Origin: Cryobacterium aureum
Lineage (GTDB): Bacteria; Actinomycetota; Actinomycetes; Actinomycetales; Microbacteriaceae
Length of the DNA: 64,000 bases
Reading direction: 5' to 3'
NCBI RefSeq assembly: GCF_002954245.1
Contig: NZ_PPTG01000025.1
Coordinates: 1-64,000 of the forward strand
The translations under genes and the position numbers were made by a program. Below the pieces are notes generated by a model. It did no database searches. It worked only from the letters and a program-made list of their open reading frames with translations, and was not told the DNA's origin. Of the stretch, positions 1 to 8,129 are shown in pieces. Each line of letters opens with the position of its first letter. Position 1 is the stretch's first letter.

Positions 1-27
1 GACCCGAGGCGCCGACCCGCCCCGCCC

Positions 28-157
28 GACCCGAGCCGCTGACTCGAGCCGCTGACTCGAGCCGCTGACCCGAGCCGCTGACCCGAGCCGCTGACCCGAG
101 CCGCCGGCCCGACCGACCGGCCCGACCGACCGGCCAGACCGCCCGGCCATACCGCCC
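28..157. repeat. 13-bp minisatellite, ten units
   Basis: Six copies of a 13-bp unit (gacccgagccgct, with c/t variation at position 4) run from 28 to 105. Four more 13-bp units of a related but different sequence (ggcccgaccgacc and variants) run from 106 to 157. The period stays at 13 while the unit changes, so this looks like slippage-driven expansion. Thirteen is not a multiple of three, so it is not a protein repeat. It sits just beyond the 3' end of the hexosaminidase gene. No spacers are present, so it is not a CRISPR. Confidence 0.85.
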
Positions 158-170
158 GGCCAGATCTAAC

Positions 171-2006
171 TCAGCACACCGCGCGGGCCACAAGCGCCAG
201 GCGCATCCGACCCAGGCGATCGACGCTGTCGGCGAGGCCACCGGGCCGTGCGCGCAGCAGCCAGGTCTGTCTGTGCTCCTCGATCAGGGCGTCGAAGCGG
301 TGCAGCAGAACGCGGGCCTCCGCAGCCGGCACCGTGTCGATGCCGCCCGGGCGCAGCCGCAGAATATCTGCCCCAAACCGGGCGAAGCGAATGGCGAGGC
401 GGGTTTCGCGCACGATCGAGTCGCCGTCCAGGGCCGCCGGGTTGGCCCCGTCGAGATCGTTGAGGCCCTGGGCCAGGATAGCGTCGGCGCGTTCGATGCC
501 GGCCGCGCCCGGCCAGGAATCGGCGGCGAGCCGCCCGCCCTGGTGCAGCACGGTGAAGAGCTGGCTCGCGTTGAGCAGCGGGGCGTCGAGGGCGTGGGTG
601 GCCCGCCCAATGTCGACGAGCACCCGTCCGGTAATACCGCTTTGGTCCAGAACGACGTGCCGGTTGAGCACGTCCGCGAGATCGAGGTCTCTGTTGCCCG
701 CGAGGTTCCAGCTCACGGCACCGCCAAACAGCAGTGGGGCGAACGAGATTGCCGGCGGGTCGTACGAGCCATTGTCGCCCCAGGACGTATTAATGTACCC
801 GGTGGCGTGAAACTCGAGGCCGATCTCGGCTGCGTCGATCATGTTGGCCACACCGTTGTCGATGCGACCGGTGAAGGACTGCCAGGCGCTTGTGCCGGGG
901 GCGACCCAAAAGTTTTCCTCGGCCTCGGTGAGCACAATGGCTCGACCCCGAAAACCGCTCTGCAGCTCGGTCACGTCGAGGTCGCTGCCCGCCCAGAGCT
1001 CACGCTGGGCGTCGGTAGCGCGTTCGACAACGGCACGAGTGAGCTCGGCCGAATCGTACTGCCAGACCACGGGGATGGCGCCGGCTGGCACCTGCCCCAT
1101 CAATTCGGGGTGGTTGCCGAAGACGTCCGCCCAGAACTCCACTTCGTATCCCTGCTCGGTCCAATGCCGCAGCACCCGGGAGACGTAGTCGAAGTAGACC
1201 GGCCCTCGGCCGCGCTCGCTCACCTCGGCTGCACTCACGCCGAGGCCCAGCTCCCACGGTTCGTCGGCGCCCACGTTGACGCGCTGGGAGCGAAAGAGGG
1301 GCAGCAGCTCGGTGAGAAGTTCGTTGACAAAATCGGCGTTCTCTGCCGTGGGCGCCAGGGTGCTGGAGGCGCGGTGCCCGCCCATCCGTTCGAAACCCTC
1401 GATGTTTTCGGCGCGGTGGGCGTAGGGCGCATGCTTAAGCCACCGTTCCATGTGCCCGAGGGTGTTTTGATTGGGCACGAGGGCGATGCCACGACGGGCA
1501 CACTGGTCGTCGATCCACCGCACGTCGTCGATGGTGAGAGCGGATGCTTCAGCCCAGACGGATCCGTGCTCGGCGTAGGCGAAAGTGTGCTCGGTGTACA
1601 GCTCCAGCTGGTTGATCCGGGCGAGATCGAGCAACTCGATCAGACGCAGGAGGGTACGCCGAGTCGGTACCCGGTCGCGGCTGATATCGAGCATGAAGCC
1701 GCGCACGGCGAAGTCGGGCCAGTCTTCGACGACGACGCCGACGGTAGCGAAATCGCGGTAGGCGCGCAGCTGATCGAGCGCCTGTTGGGCGTAGCGCAGC
1801 CCAGCGGCGTCGGCGTGCTGCAGAAGAATGCCCGCGGGGGAGGTCTGCAGGCGAAACCCGTCGGTGGGCAGGGTGAGGTCTACCTCCGCCCGAAGCGCGG
1901 CGCCGGTGCCTGGCCCAGAACCCGGGGTCTCTTCAATGCTGCGCGGGTGGGGAAAGAGCGAGAAAGTGAGCGACACGGGGTCCAATCGGTGAAGGAACGC
2001 GGGCAC
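171..2006 (-). CDS. GH20-type beta-N-acetylhexosaminidase-like protein
   Basis: A 611-residue protein with the fold markers of glycoside hydrolase family 20. A short alpha/beta N-terminal domain (about 1-95) is followed by the barrel entry VRGFMLDISRD near 101-111, and the catalytic Asp-Glu pair lies in GADEPWELG (D248, E249). In GH20 this pair assists and protonates during removal of terminal GlcNAc or GalNAc from glycosides. No signal peptide is visible, so it probably acts in the cytoplasm on imported oligosaccharides. It is divergent from a sugar ABC importer and BadF-type kinase operon, which fits uptake, hydrolysis and phosphorylation of an amino sugar. The exact substrate is inferred. 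The C-terminal third lacks motifs I recognise. Confidence 0.8.
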   Translation of the reverse strand: MPAFLHRLDPVSLTFSLFPHPRSIEETPGSGPGTGAALRAEVDLTLPTDGFRLQTSPAGILLQHADAAGLRYAQQALDQLRAYRDFATVGVVVEDWPDFAVRGFMLDISRDRVPTRRTLLRLIELLDLARINQLELYTEHTFAYAEHGSVWAEASALTIDDVRWIDDQCARRGIALVPNQNTLGHMERWLKHAPYAHRAENIEGFERMGGHRASSTLAPTAENADFVNELLTELLPLFRSQRVNVGADEPWELGLGVSAAEVSERGRGPVYFDYVSRVLRHWTEQGYEVEFWADVFGNHPELMGQVPAGAIPVVWQYDSAELTRAVVERATDAQRELWAGSDLDVTELQSGFRGRAIVLTEAEENFWVAPGTSAWQSFTGRIDNGVANMIDAAEIGLEFHATGYINTSWGDNGSYDPPAISFAPLLFGGAVSWNLAGNRDLDLADVLNRHVVLDQSGITGRVLVDIGRATHALDAPLLNASQLFTVLHQGGRLAADSWPGAAGIERADAILAQGLNDLDGANPAALDGDSIVRETRLAIRFARFGADILRLRPGGIDTVPAAEARVLLHRFDALIEEHRQTWLLRARPGGLADSVDRLGRMRLALVARAVC

Positions 2007-2070
2007 CGACTGTGCAGGAACGCATCACGATCGGTGCCCGAACAGGGCGGACGAGGTTTGTATGGAAAGC

Positions 2071-2188
2071 GTACTAAACCGAGTGGCCAGATGACAGACC
2101 CCAACCCGAATTCGTGCCACAGCCTGACGCGGTTCCAAACAAATACGCCGATTTTCATTGACGGGAATTTGTTTAGATGATGTACTAA
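2071..2188 (+). promoter_or_regulatory. Promoter and candidate operators of the sugar ABC operon
   Basis: In the divergent intergenic region a -35 TTGACG (2158-2163) and -10 TGTACT (2181-2186) are separated by 17 bp. The sequence GTACTAA occurs at 2071-2077 and again at 2182-2188, overlapping the -10. Flanking inverted ends tttgtt/aacaaa (2168-2173, 2187-2192) and ggttt/aaacc (2055-2059, 2076-2080) suggest two sites for one repressor. No regulator gene is adjacent, so the protein is unknown. The gene start has a good ribosome site, AAGGAGA at 2232-2238. Confidence 0.4.
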
Positions 2189-2243
2189 CAAAAATACTTC
2201 ATCCGTTTCGTGCTCGTCAGCTCGCGTCACCAAGGAGACTTCT

Positions 2244-3512
2244 ATGAAAATGTCCCGCAAGATCAGCGCCGCGATCGGCCTGGCCCTTACCGGCTCCGTG
2301 TTGCTGGCCGGCTGCAGCGCCGGCTCCACCGACGCGAACGCGAACGAAGACCTCACGGTCTGGTTCATGCGTGAGGATGTTCCCCAGGTGGCCCAGGACT
2401 GGCTGGTCGACGAATGGGCCGACAGTCACGACGGCGCCACGCTCACGATCGAAATCCAGGACTGGGACGGCATCGTCACCAAGCTGCAGACCACCCTGGC
2501 CAGCCCCAGCCAGACGCCCGACCTCGTCGAGTTCGGCAACTCTCAGGTAATCACCTTCAGCGCCGCCGGGGCGCTGAGTGACATCACGGATATGACAGAC
2601 GAACTGGGCGGCTCAGACCTCATCCCGAGCCTCGTCGAGGCCGGCACCTACGACGACGCCCTGTACGCGGCACCGTTTTTCGCGGGCTCGCGCATCGTCT
2701 ACTACCGTAAGTCGCTCTTCCAAGCCGCTGGTATCGCGGTGCCGACCACGATCGCCGAGGTTGCCGAGGCTGCCATCACCCTGCAGCAGGCCAATCCGGA
2801 GGGCGTAGACAACTTCTCCGGCATCTTCCTGCCGGCCAAGGACTTCGGCGCTGCCCAGGGCTGGATCTACACCCACGGCAGCACCTTCGCCGAGCTCGAC
2901 GGTGACACCTGGAAGGGCACGCTCTCGACTCCGGAGGGCATCGCCGCCCTCGAGGACCTGCAAAATATCTACCTGAACGGCGTGGCGGATGCCGATACCG
3001 CCACACTGGACGAGGCCCGTCAGCCGGCCGTGCGCTACAACGCCGGCCAGGCTGGTATGTTCGTGGCGCTCAACAACGCCTACGCCAAGATCGATCCTGC
3101 TCTGCTTGAAGACACGGGCGTCTTCGCCCTCCCCGGCATCGCAGCCGGCAGCACCGGCAAGGCTTTTGCGGGCGGGTCGAACATCGCCATCCCGGCGCAG
3201 TCGCCCAAGCAGGAACTCGCCCGTGAGGCCCTCGCGCTCACCTTAGGTGAGACTTTCCAGAGCTACTTCGCCTCAGACGGCGGCTGGGTTCCCGGCAACA
3301 TCAGCTATGCCGCACCGCTCGAAGCCACCGAGGTCGGCAAGGTTGAGGTGCAGGCCGTTGAAGCCTCGGCCATGACTCCCTCGGCCGAAGGCTGGGCCAC
3401 CGTCGAAGGCAACGACGTGATCCGCGACCTGCTCACCCAGCTCGCCCAGGGCGGCGACGTTAGCCAGCTCGCGGCCGACACCGACGCCATGATCGAGAGC
3501 CTGCTCAACTAA
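2244..3512 (+). CDS. Sugar ABC transporter substrate-binding lipoprotein
   Basis: A 422-residue extracytoplasmic solute-binding protein of the carbohydrate (family 1, MalE/UgpB-like) type. It has a lipoprotein signal peptide: basic start, hydrophobic stretch and lipobox LAGC with the lipidated Cys at 24. The mature protein contains the DLVEFGN, YAAPF and YYRKSLF blocks typical of this family. It is followed by two permeases and a kinase on the same strand. No dedicated ATPase gene is present, which is common because actinobacteria often share one MsiK-like ATPase among sugar importers. The divergent GH20 gene suggests an amino-sugar oligosaccharide as ligand, but that is inference. Confidence 0.9.
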   Translation: MKMSRKISAAIGLALTGSVLLAGCSAGSTDANANEDLTVWFMREDVPQVAQDWLVDEWADSHDGATLTIEIQDWDGIVTKLQTTLASPSQTPDLVEFGNSQVITFSAAGALSDITDMTDELGGSDLIPSLVEAGTYDDALYAAPFFAGSRIVYYRKSLFQAAGIAVPTTIAEVAEAAITLQQANPEGVDNFSGIFLPAKDFGAAQGWIYTHGSTFAELDGDTWKGTLSTPEGIAALEDLQNIYLNGVADADTATLDEARQPAVRYNAGQAGMFVALNNAYAKIDPALLEDTGVFALPGIAAGSTGKAFAGGSNIAIPAQSPKQELAREALALTLGETFQSYFASDGGWVPGNISYAAPLEATEVGKVEVQAVEASAMTPSAEGWATVEGNDVIRDLLTQLAQGGDVSQLAADTDAMIESLLN

Positions 3513-3517
3513 CATCC

Positions 3518-3543
3518 GGGCCGCACCCCGAACGGTGCGGCCC
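3518..3543 (+). terminator. Intercistronic hairpin after the binding-protein gene
   Basis: A perfect 10-bp GC-rich stem (gggccgcacc / ggtgcggccc) with a 6-nt loop begins 5 bases after the stop codon of the binding-protein gene. No T-run follows. It more likely protects the upstream mRNA or partly attenuates transcription, so that the binding protein is made in excess over the permeases, as is usual in binding-protein operons. Confidence 0.7.
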
Positions 3544-3599
3544 GCCCTTAGTCCGTCGCATCGACGCGCCACCCGCCCTGTTGTGAAAGGAGGTCAGGC

Positions 3600-4556
3600 A
3601 TGACACTCAGTCGCGCTCAGCCCCGCACCCTCGCTGCCCCCGCACCGAGGAAGTCCGTCACCGGTCGCTCTCCGGCCCTGATCCCGTTGCTGCTCGGCCT
3701 GCCGGCGTTGCTGATCGTGATCGTGTCCCAGGGGTATCCCCTGGCCAACCAGTTCATCATGTCCTTCCAGAAATTCGGCCTGAAGCAGCAGTTCGGCCAG
3801 CCGGCCGACTGGGTGGGGCTCGACAACTACGCTGCCGTGACCGCCGACCCGGTGTTCTGGGTTGTCCTGGTGCGGTCCCTGGTGTTCTGCTTCGCCTGCG
3901 CCGGCCTCACCATGGCCATCGGTGTGTCCACGGCGCTGCTGCTCACCCGGCTGACCAAACCGGTGCGCATCCTGGTACAGAGCGCCATGCTCGTGGCTTG
4001 GGCGACTCCCGTACTGTCGTCCCTCACGGTGTGGCAATGGCTTTTCAATACCCGCACCGGCGTCGTCAACTGGCTGCTCGTGTCTCTGGGCTTCGAGCAG
4101 TTCGACGGTTTCGCCTGGCTGCTCGAGGCTGGCAGCTTCTTCGTGATCGCCGGGGCGGTCATTATCTGGATGAGCGTGCCCCTGGTCATGTTCATGGTCT
4201 ACGCCTCACTCACCCAGATTGATGGGGAAATCCTCGAGGCGGCACAGCTCGACGGCGCCACCGGTTGGCAGCGTTTCCGAAACATAATTGTGCCGGGTAT
4301 TGCGCCGGTGCTCATGCTCGTCGGCCTGCTGCAGATCATCTGGGACATCCGGGTCTTCACCCAAATCTCGGTGCTGCAGGACTCCGGCGGAGTGTCCGCC
4401 GACACCAACGTGCTCGGCACCTACGTGTACCAGATCGGGCTCGGCCAGGGCGACTACGGTGCCGGGTCGGCCGTCGCTATGATCATGCTGCTCATCACTC
4501 TCATCATCAGCTGGGGTTACGTGCGTTCCCTCGTCAAGCAAGGAAACGTCTCATGA
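3600..4556 (+). CDS. Sugar ABC transporter permease (MalF/UgpA-like)
   Basis: A 318-residue inner-membrane permease with about six transmembrane helices. It has the binding-protein-dependent permease EAA loop near the C-terminal third (EAAQLDGATGWQRFRNI), which contacts the transport ATPase. A cytoplasmic N-terminal arm of about 25 residues precedes the first helix. A strong ribosome site (AAAGGAGG) lies about 7 bases upstream of the ATG. The stop codon overlaps the start of the next permease by 4 bases (ATGA), indicating translational coupling. It works as a heterodimer with the next gene product. Confidence 0.92.
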   Translation: MTLSRAQPRTLAAPAPRKSVTGRSPALIPLLLGLPALLIVIVSQGYPLANQFIMSFQKFGLKQQFGQPADWVGLDNYAAVTADPVFWVVLVRSLVFCFACAGLTMAIGVSTALLLTRLTKPVRILVQSAMLVAWATPVLSSLTVWQWLFNTRTGVVNWLLVSLGFEQFDGFAWLLEAGSFFVIAGAVIIWMSVPLVMFMVYASLTQIDGEILEAAQLDGATGWQRFRNIIVPGIAPVLMLVGLLQIIWDIRVFTQISVLQDSGGVSADTNVLGTYVYQIGLGQGDYGAGSAVAMIMLLITLIISWGYVRSLVKQGNVS

Positions 4557-5446
4557 CATCGACCCTGGTGAGAAGCGCCCAGATTCACTCCGGAACCGGC
4601 AGCACCGCCGTCGGGCGTCGCCGTCGTCTCGGCCGCATCGGCATCAATATTGGCGGTGTGGCCCTCGCCGTGCTCTGGGCCTTTCCGGTCTACTGGATGA
4701 TCAACAGCAGTTTTCAGACCGACGCCGCTCTTTACGGGGCGACACCGCAATTCCTTCCCTTCCCCCTGGACCTCTCCAACTACGCGACCATCATCGGGGA
4801 TGCCTCCTTCTGGTCTGCCATGCGAGTCAGCGCGCTCGTCACCGCTATCTCCGTGGTCGTAGCCCTGTTCAGCGCGTTTCTGGCTGCCGTGGCCCTCAGC
4901 CGGTTCCGTTTTCGCAGCCGCACAGCAATGGTCATCGTGGTTCTCGTGATCCAGATGATCCCGGCTGAGGCCCTCTTCATCTCCCAGTACCGCATGCTCG
5001 ACAGCTGGGACATGATCAACAGCATCATCGGTCTCAGCCTGCTCTACGCGGGCCACTCCGTTCCCATCACGATCTGGATGCTCAAGGGCTTCGTCGACGG
5101 CATCCCCATCGAGCTCGAGGAGGCGGCGATGATCGACGGATGCAGCCGCTTCGGTGCCTTCCTCCGCATCACCTTTCCCCTGCTGGCACCCGGCATGGTG
5201 GCGTCGGGAATCTTTGCCCTGCTGGCCTCCTGGAACGAGTACACCCTGGCCCTCGTCATCATGAAAGAAAGCAGTGCCGCGACGTTGCCGCTGTGGCTCA
5301 AGCGATTCAACGTCACCTACGAGGCCACCGACTGGGGCGCCATCATGGCCGGTTCCGCGCTGATCGCCATACCGGTCATCATCGTCTTCCTTATCGTGCA
5401 GGGCCGCATGGCCACCGGCCTCGTTGCTGGCGCAGTGAAAGGCTGA
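4553..5446 (+). CDS. Sugar ABC transporter permease (MalG/UgpE-like)
   Basis: A 297-residue partner permease. I start it at the ATG that overlaps the stop of the preceding permease, because the longer open frame upstream lies inside that gene. It has a basic N-terminal arm with RRRRLGR, six predicted membrane helices, and the EAA-loop motif LEEAAMIDGCSRFGAF followed by the PLLAPG block typical of MalG-type subunits. Its stop overlaps the kinase start (TGATG). Together with the preceding permease it should form the translocation pore for the sugar bound by the lipoprotein. Confidence 0.92.
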   Translation: MTSTLVRSAQIHSGTGSTAVGRRRRLGRIGINIGGVALAVLWAFPVYWMINSSFQTDAALYGATPQFLPFPLDLSNYATIIGDASFWSAMRVSALVTAISVVVALFSAFLAAVALSRFRFRSRTAMVIVVLVIQMIPAEALFISQYRMLDSWDMINSIIGLSLLYAGHSVPITIWMLKGFVDGIPIELEEAAMIDGCSRFGAFLRITFPLLAPGMVASGIFALLASWNEYTLALVIMKESSAATLPLWLKRFNVTYEATDWGAIMAGSALIAIPVIIVFLIVQGRMATGLVAGAVKG

Positions 5447-6501
5447 TGGTGATTCCTGCAGTGGATGCTCCGGTTCCCGACCAGCGGATGCCGCCCGGCG
5501 CCGCCGTTCTCGACGCCTCGCCCTATGTGGCCATCGACATCGGTGGCTCGGGCTCCCGTGTTTACGTCGGTTCCGCGCACGCGCCCACGTTGGCGGCCAA
5601 CCTTGAGCTGGCGAGCGCGACCGGGCCATCCGTTATGGTCGGCCCCTCCGGCATCGACGTCGAAGCGCTCATCGGCACCCTCGTCGGCCTCGGCGACCAG
5701 CTGCGGCGCGCCCAAGGCCTCGGCTCACCGCTCGCTGTGGTCGTGGGCATGAGCGGCCTCATGGAACTTGTCGACCGGCCCACGCGCGTCACCGACGCCA
5801 TCGCCGCGCTCTGGCCACAAGCCCGCACAGTGGTCGCCTCCGATTCCGTCACCGCCCTGGTGGGTGCGCTCGGCATCGGCGGGGGAGTCGTCGTGGCCGC
5901 CGGCACCGGCGTTGTTGGGCTCGGCAGCGACCTCAACACCGTCTGGAACCGTGTCGACGGCTGGGGCCACCTTCTCGGAGACACCGGTGGTGGCGCCTGG
6001 ATCGGGATGCAGGGTCTACAGGCGGCGGTGCGCGCCTACGACGGCCGCTCGGGAGGTTCGGCGCTTCTGCTGGGGCTCGCTACCCGCGACCTCGGCGAGG
6101 TGCACGATCTGCCCCGGCTGCTGTACACCCGCGACGACCGTGCCGGGATCATGGCCACGTTCGTGCCCGCGATGGTCGAGGCCGCCAACGCCGGTGACGC
6201 CGTGGCCGCAGCGGTGTGGCACCGCGCCGGCCAGGCGCTGGCCGAAACGGCTCAGGCGGCGCTGACCCCCGAGCTGCCCCAGCGCGTTGCCCTGGTCGGT
6301 GGTCTGCTGGCGGCCGGGCGACTGCTCACCGATCCCTTCAACGCCGCAGCGGAACGGCTCCTCCCCGGGGTGCATGTGCACCTGGGCGGGGGCGGCTCAC
6401 TCCAGGGAGCAGCAGTACTGGCCCGGCACCTCGTGCTGAATCCCGGTGCGGTGCCGCACCATCCGCCTTTCATCACGACGGTCCTGCCGGCAGCCGACTG
6501 A
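5446..6501 (+). CDS. BadF/BadG-type ATPase, probable N-acetylglucosamine-type kinase
   Basis: A 351-residue ASKHA-fold ATPase of the BadF/BadG/BcrA/BcrD group, which includes eukaryotic-type GlcNAc kinase. Seen motifs are the first phosphate loop (AIDIGGSGSRVYVG near 30), AGTGVVGLG in the middle, GWGHLLGDTGGGAWIG, and a C-terminal adenosine motif LGGGGSLQGAA. The start overlaps the stop of the permease, so it is translationally coupled to sugar import. It probably phosphorylates the imported or hydrolysed sugar. Together with the GH20 gene this makes an amino sugar the best guess. The downstream gene is convergent. Confidence 0.78.
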   Translation: MVIPAVDAPVPDQRMPPGAAVLDASPYVAIDIGGSGSRVYVGSAHAPTLAANLELASATGPSVMVGPSGIDVEALIGTLVGLGDQLRRAQGLGSPLAVVVGMSGLMELVDRPTRVTDAIAALWPQARTVVASDSVTALVGALGIGGGVVVAAGTGVVGLGSDLNTVWNRVDGWGHLLGDTGGGAWIGMQGLQAAVRAYDGRSGGSALLLGLATRDLGEVHDLPRLLYTRDDRAGIMATFVPAMVEAANAGDAVAAAVWHRAGQALAETAQAALTPELPQRVALVGGLLAAGRLLTDPFNAAAERLLPGVHVHLGGGGSLQGAAVLARHLVLNPGAVPHHPPFITTVLPAAD

Positions 6502-6509
6502 CCTGGCCG

Positions 6510-6529
6510 TCGTGCGGCACCGCGCACGA
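6510..6529. terminator. Hairpin between convergent genes
   Basis: A 7-bp perfect stem (tcgtgcg / cgcacga) with a 6-nt loop sits 9 bases beyond the kinase stop and 13 bases before the convergent DUF202 stop. It could act as a weak bidirectional terminator. There is no clear T-run on either strand. Confidence 0.4.
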
Positions 6530-6541
6530 GTTCGTCAATGT

Positions 6542-6889
6542 CTACAGCCAGCCCGCCAGCACCGCCGACTGGGAGACGACAAAGACGAGTGCGGCGAGCC
6601 CGATCAGCAGGGCGGTGAGCGTCACCGCCGCCACGGCCTTGCCCCCGCTGATGGCCGCGGTCGGGTTGTCCATCAGGGCCCTTGTGGCCCGGTGGTAGCG
6701 GATCGAGGTGAACGCATAGGCACCGCCGACGAGTGCGAGAGTGGGCACGCCGATCAGCACTGCCATCAGCGGGTCGGTGATGGCGCCGAATCGAATCGAG
6801 ACGGCGACTCCCAGCGCGAGCACGAGGCAGGTGCGTCGCCAGGCGAGGAGCGTGCGCTCCGGCTGCAGCCCCGACTCGAAAATTCGCAT
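6542..6889 (-). CDS. DUF202 family membrane protein
   Basis: A 115-residue protein with the DUF202 hallmark near its N terminus: LQPERTLLAWRRT, an ER-T-AW-R block before the first helix. Three transmembrane helices follow (about 23-41, 46-65, 92-112). I start it at ATG 6889, because the longer frame reaches into the neighbouring gene. Its partner upstream is a second DUF202 protein, separated by only 5 bases. Such pairs are common in actinobacteria; their biochemical role is not established. Confidence 0.8.
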   Translation of the reverse strand: MRIFESGLQPERTLLAWRRTCLVLALGVAVSIRFGAITDPLMAVLIGVPTLALVGGAYAFTSIRYHRATRALMDNPTAAISGGKAVAAVTLTALLIGLAALVFVVSQSAVLAGWL

Positions 6890-6894
6890 CCCGC

Positions 6895-7254
6895 TCACAC
6901 CAGCAGGCTCCCGATGATGATGCCGACGATCGCGATGGCCGCGCCACTGGTGATGATGGCTCCGACGGCGAGCCCGGGCAGTGGCTGCACCAGGCGCATG
7001 GACCGCTCGGTTGCGGCCCACGACCACCAGGCGTGCACGATCGACACCAGACCGAGTGCAATGAAGATGAGCGCCGAGGCGAGGCGGATCTCGGCCTGGA
7101 TCGGGGCATCCAGCGCTTCCAGCGCAACGCCGGCGAGCAGCAGCGCGAGGGACGTTCGAATCCAGGCCAGAAAGGTGCGCTCGTTGGCGAGGCTGAAACG
7201 TGGATCGGGCTCGTCGCCAACCTCAAAGACCTTGCGCGGAAACCGTGATCTCAT
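6895..7254 (-). CDS. YidH/DUF202 family membrane protein
   Basis: A 119-residue protein with the canonical DUF202 block RFSLANERTFLAWIRTSLAL at about 19-38, followed by three membrane helices. It resembles E. coli YidH in length and motif order. The ATG at 7254 was chosen because the conserved block then begins about 18 residues in, as is usual for the family. It forms a two-gene unit with the downstream DUF202 gene. Function unknown. Confidence 0.85.
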   Translation of the reverse strand: MRSRFPRKVFEVGDEPDPRFSLANERTFLAWIRTSLALLLAGVALEALDAPIQAEIRLASALIFIALGLVSIVHAWWSWAATERSMRLVQPLPGLAVGAIITSGAAIAIVGIIIGSLLV

Positions 7255-7528
7255 ATCCTCCGAGCATACCGGTGGGCAATGGCGGCCGTGCGGCGACCTG
7301 GGTGCGGCATCCGTCAGCGCGAGAGGCACAAGCAAAACGCGTGAACCCGCGCTGCCGACCTGCCGACCTGCCGACCTGACGACCCGCCGACCCGTGACTT
7401 TCCCCCACCGACCCGTGGGCAAAGTCATATGGTCGTAGCAACGCTCTACTGAATGGAGTGTTCCCTGCTCTGCGAAGCCGCCCGGCAGCGCTATTGACAC
7501 AAGGAAAGCGCGTGAAACGATTGCCGAC
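7255..7528. other. Non-coding gap with 8-bp tandem repeat
   Basis: This 274-base stretch separates the DUF202 pair from the end of the conflict-like cluster. It contains an 8-bp tandem repeat at 7352-7391 and two nearby copies of accgacccgtg/ccgacccgtg. I see no protein-coding frame with family similarity here and no clear terminator for the cluster. Confidence 0.6.
7352..7391. repeat. 8-bp tandem repeat (ctgccgac), five units
   Basis: Three exact ctgccgac units are followed by ctgacgac and ccgccgac, 8 bp each. The array is non-coding and lies upstream of the DUF202 pair. It is related in composition, though not in period, to the 13-bp array at the left edge of the window. Confidence 0.8.
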
Positions 7529-8128
7529 CTATCCACGACGCAAACCGTCCGCCATACCGGCGATGGCATCGGCGATCCCGTCCGAACGTGCGACTCTGGC
7601 TGCCACAGGCTCGGTCGAGATCGATCCGAGCTCGGCGGCACTGGCGTCACCGAGACCGCAGGTGAGCACTCGGATGCCTTTGTCAGCGAGGCGCCGAGCT
7701 TCGCGAACGGCCGTGCCAGCATCCCCGAGATCGCCATCGCCAAAAATTGCGATGACCCGGTCTCCAGTCCGGCCCTCGAACTGCGATTCGCACTGGTGCA
7801 ACGCCGGGACGATGTTGTTTCCGCCGCTTGCAAACGCCGTCGAGAACAGGGCGTCCGCAGCCCGCGGATCGCGCGACAGCTCTGTATGGCCGGCGACCCC
7901 AAGATGCCAGAGCAGTCCTGCCACGTCGTAGCCAGCTGCGACCGCTTCAGCGACGAAACGATGGCAACCGCTCACGGCCTGCGGCAGGCGAGCTCCGGAC
8001 ATAGATCCGCTTACGTCCAGACACAGAATGACGGAACCGCCAAACTGATCCTGTAGAGCCGCGAACTCGCGACCCACGGGGTACTGCGTCAATCCGACCG
8101 CGTCGAAGTTCTTCTTGGTCCACTGCAC
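7529..8128 (-). CDS. vWA domain protein, last gene of the chaperone/GTPase cluster
   Basis: A 199-residue protein that is nearly all von Willebrand factor A domain. The metal-dependent adhesion site DVSGSMS lies at 38-44. A glycine/asparagine loop (SGGNN, 101-105) stands where many vWA proteins have the metal-binding Thr, and FGDGDLGD is at 129-136. It has no signal peptide or membrane helix, so it should act in the cytosol as a metal-dependent scaffold. GTG start at 8128. It begins one base after the stop of the Hsp70 gene, so the two are surely cotranscribed. vWA proteins often act with chaperone-like ATPases to assemble complexes; the partner here is inferred from context. Confidence 0.85.
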   Translation of the reverse strand: MQWTKKNFDAVGLTQYPVGREFAALQDQFGGSVILCLDVSGSMSGARLPQAVSGCHRFVAEAVAAGYDVAGLLWHLGVAGHTELSRDPRAADALFSTAFASGGNNIVPALHQCESQFEGRTGDRVIAIFGDGDLGDAGTAVREARRLADKGIRVLTCGLGDASAAELGSISTEPVAARVARSDGIADAIAGMADGLRRG

Positions 8129-8129
8129 G

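Noticed and set aside
28..157. CRISPR-like short regular repeats
   Set aside because: Units are adjacent with no spacers and only 13 bp long.
273..2180. A 635-codon open frame on the plus strand
   Set aside because: It is antisense to the GH20 gene in GC-rich DNA; its translation has no family motifs, while the minus strand has the catalytic DE pair.
4517..5629. A 370-codon minus-strand frame
   Set aside because: It is antisense to the second sugar permease and its neighbours; no motifs and very His/Asp-rich.
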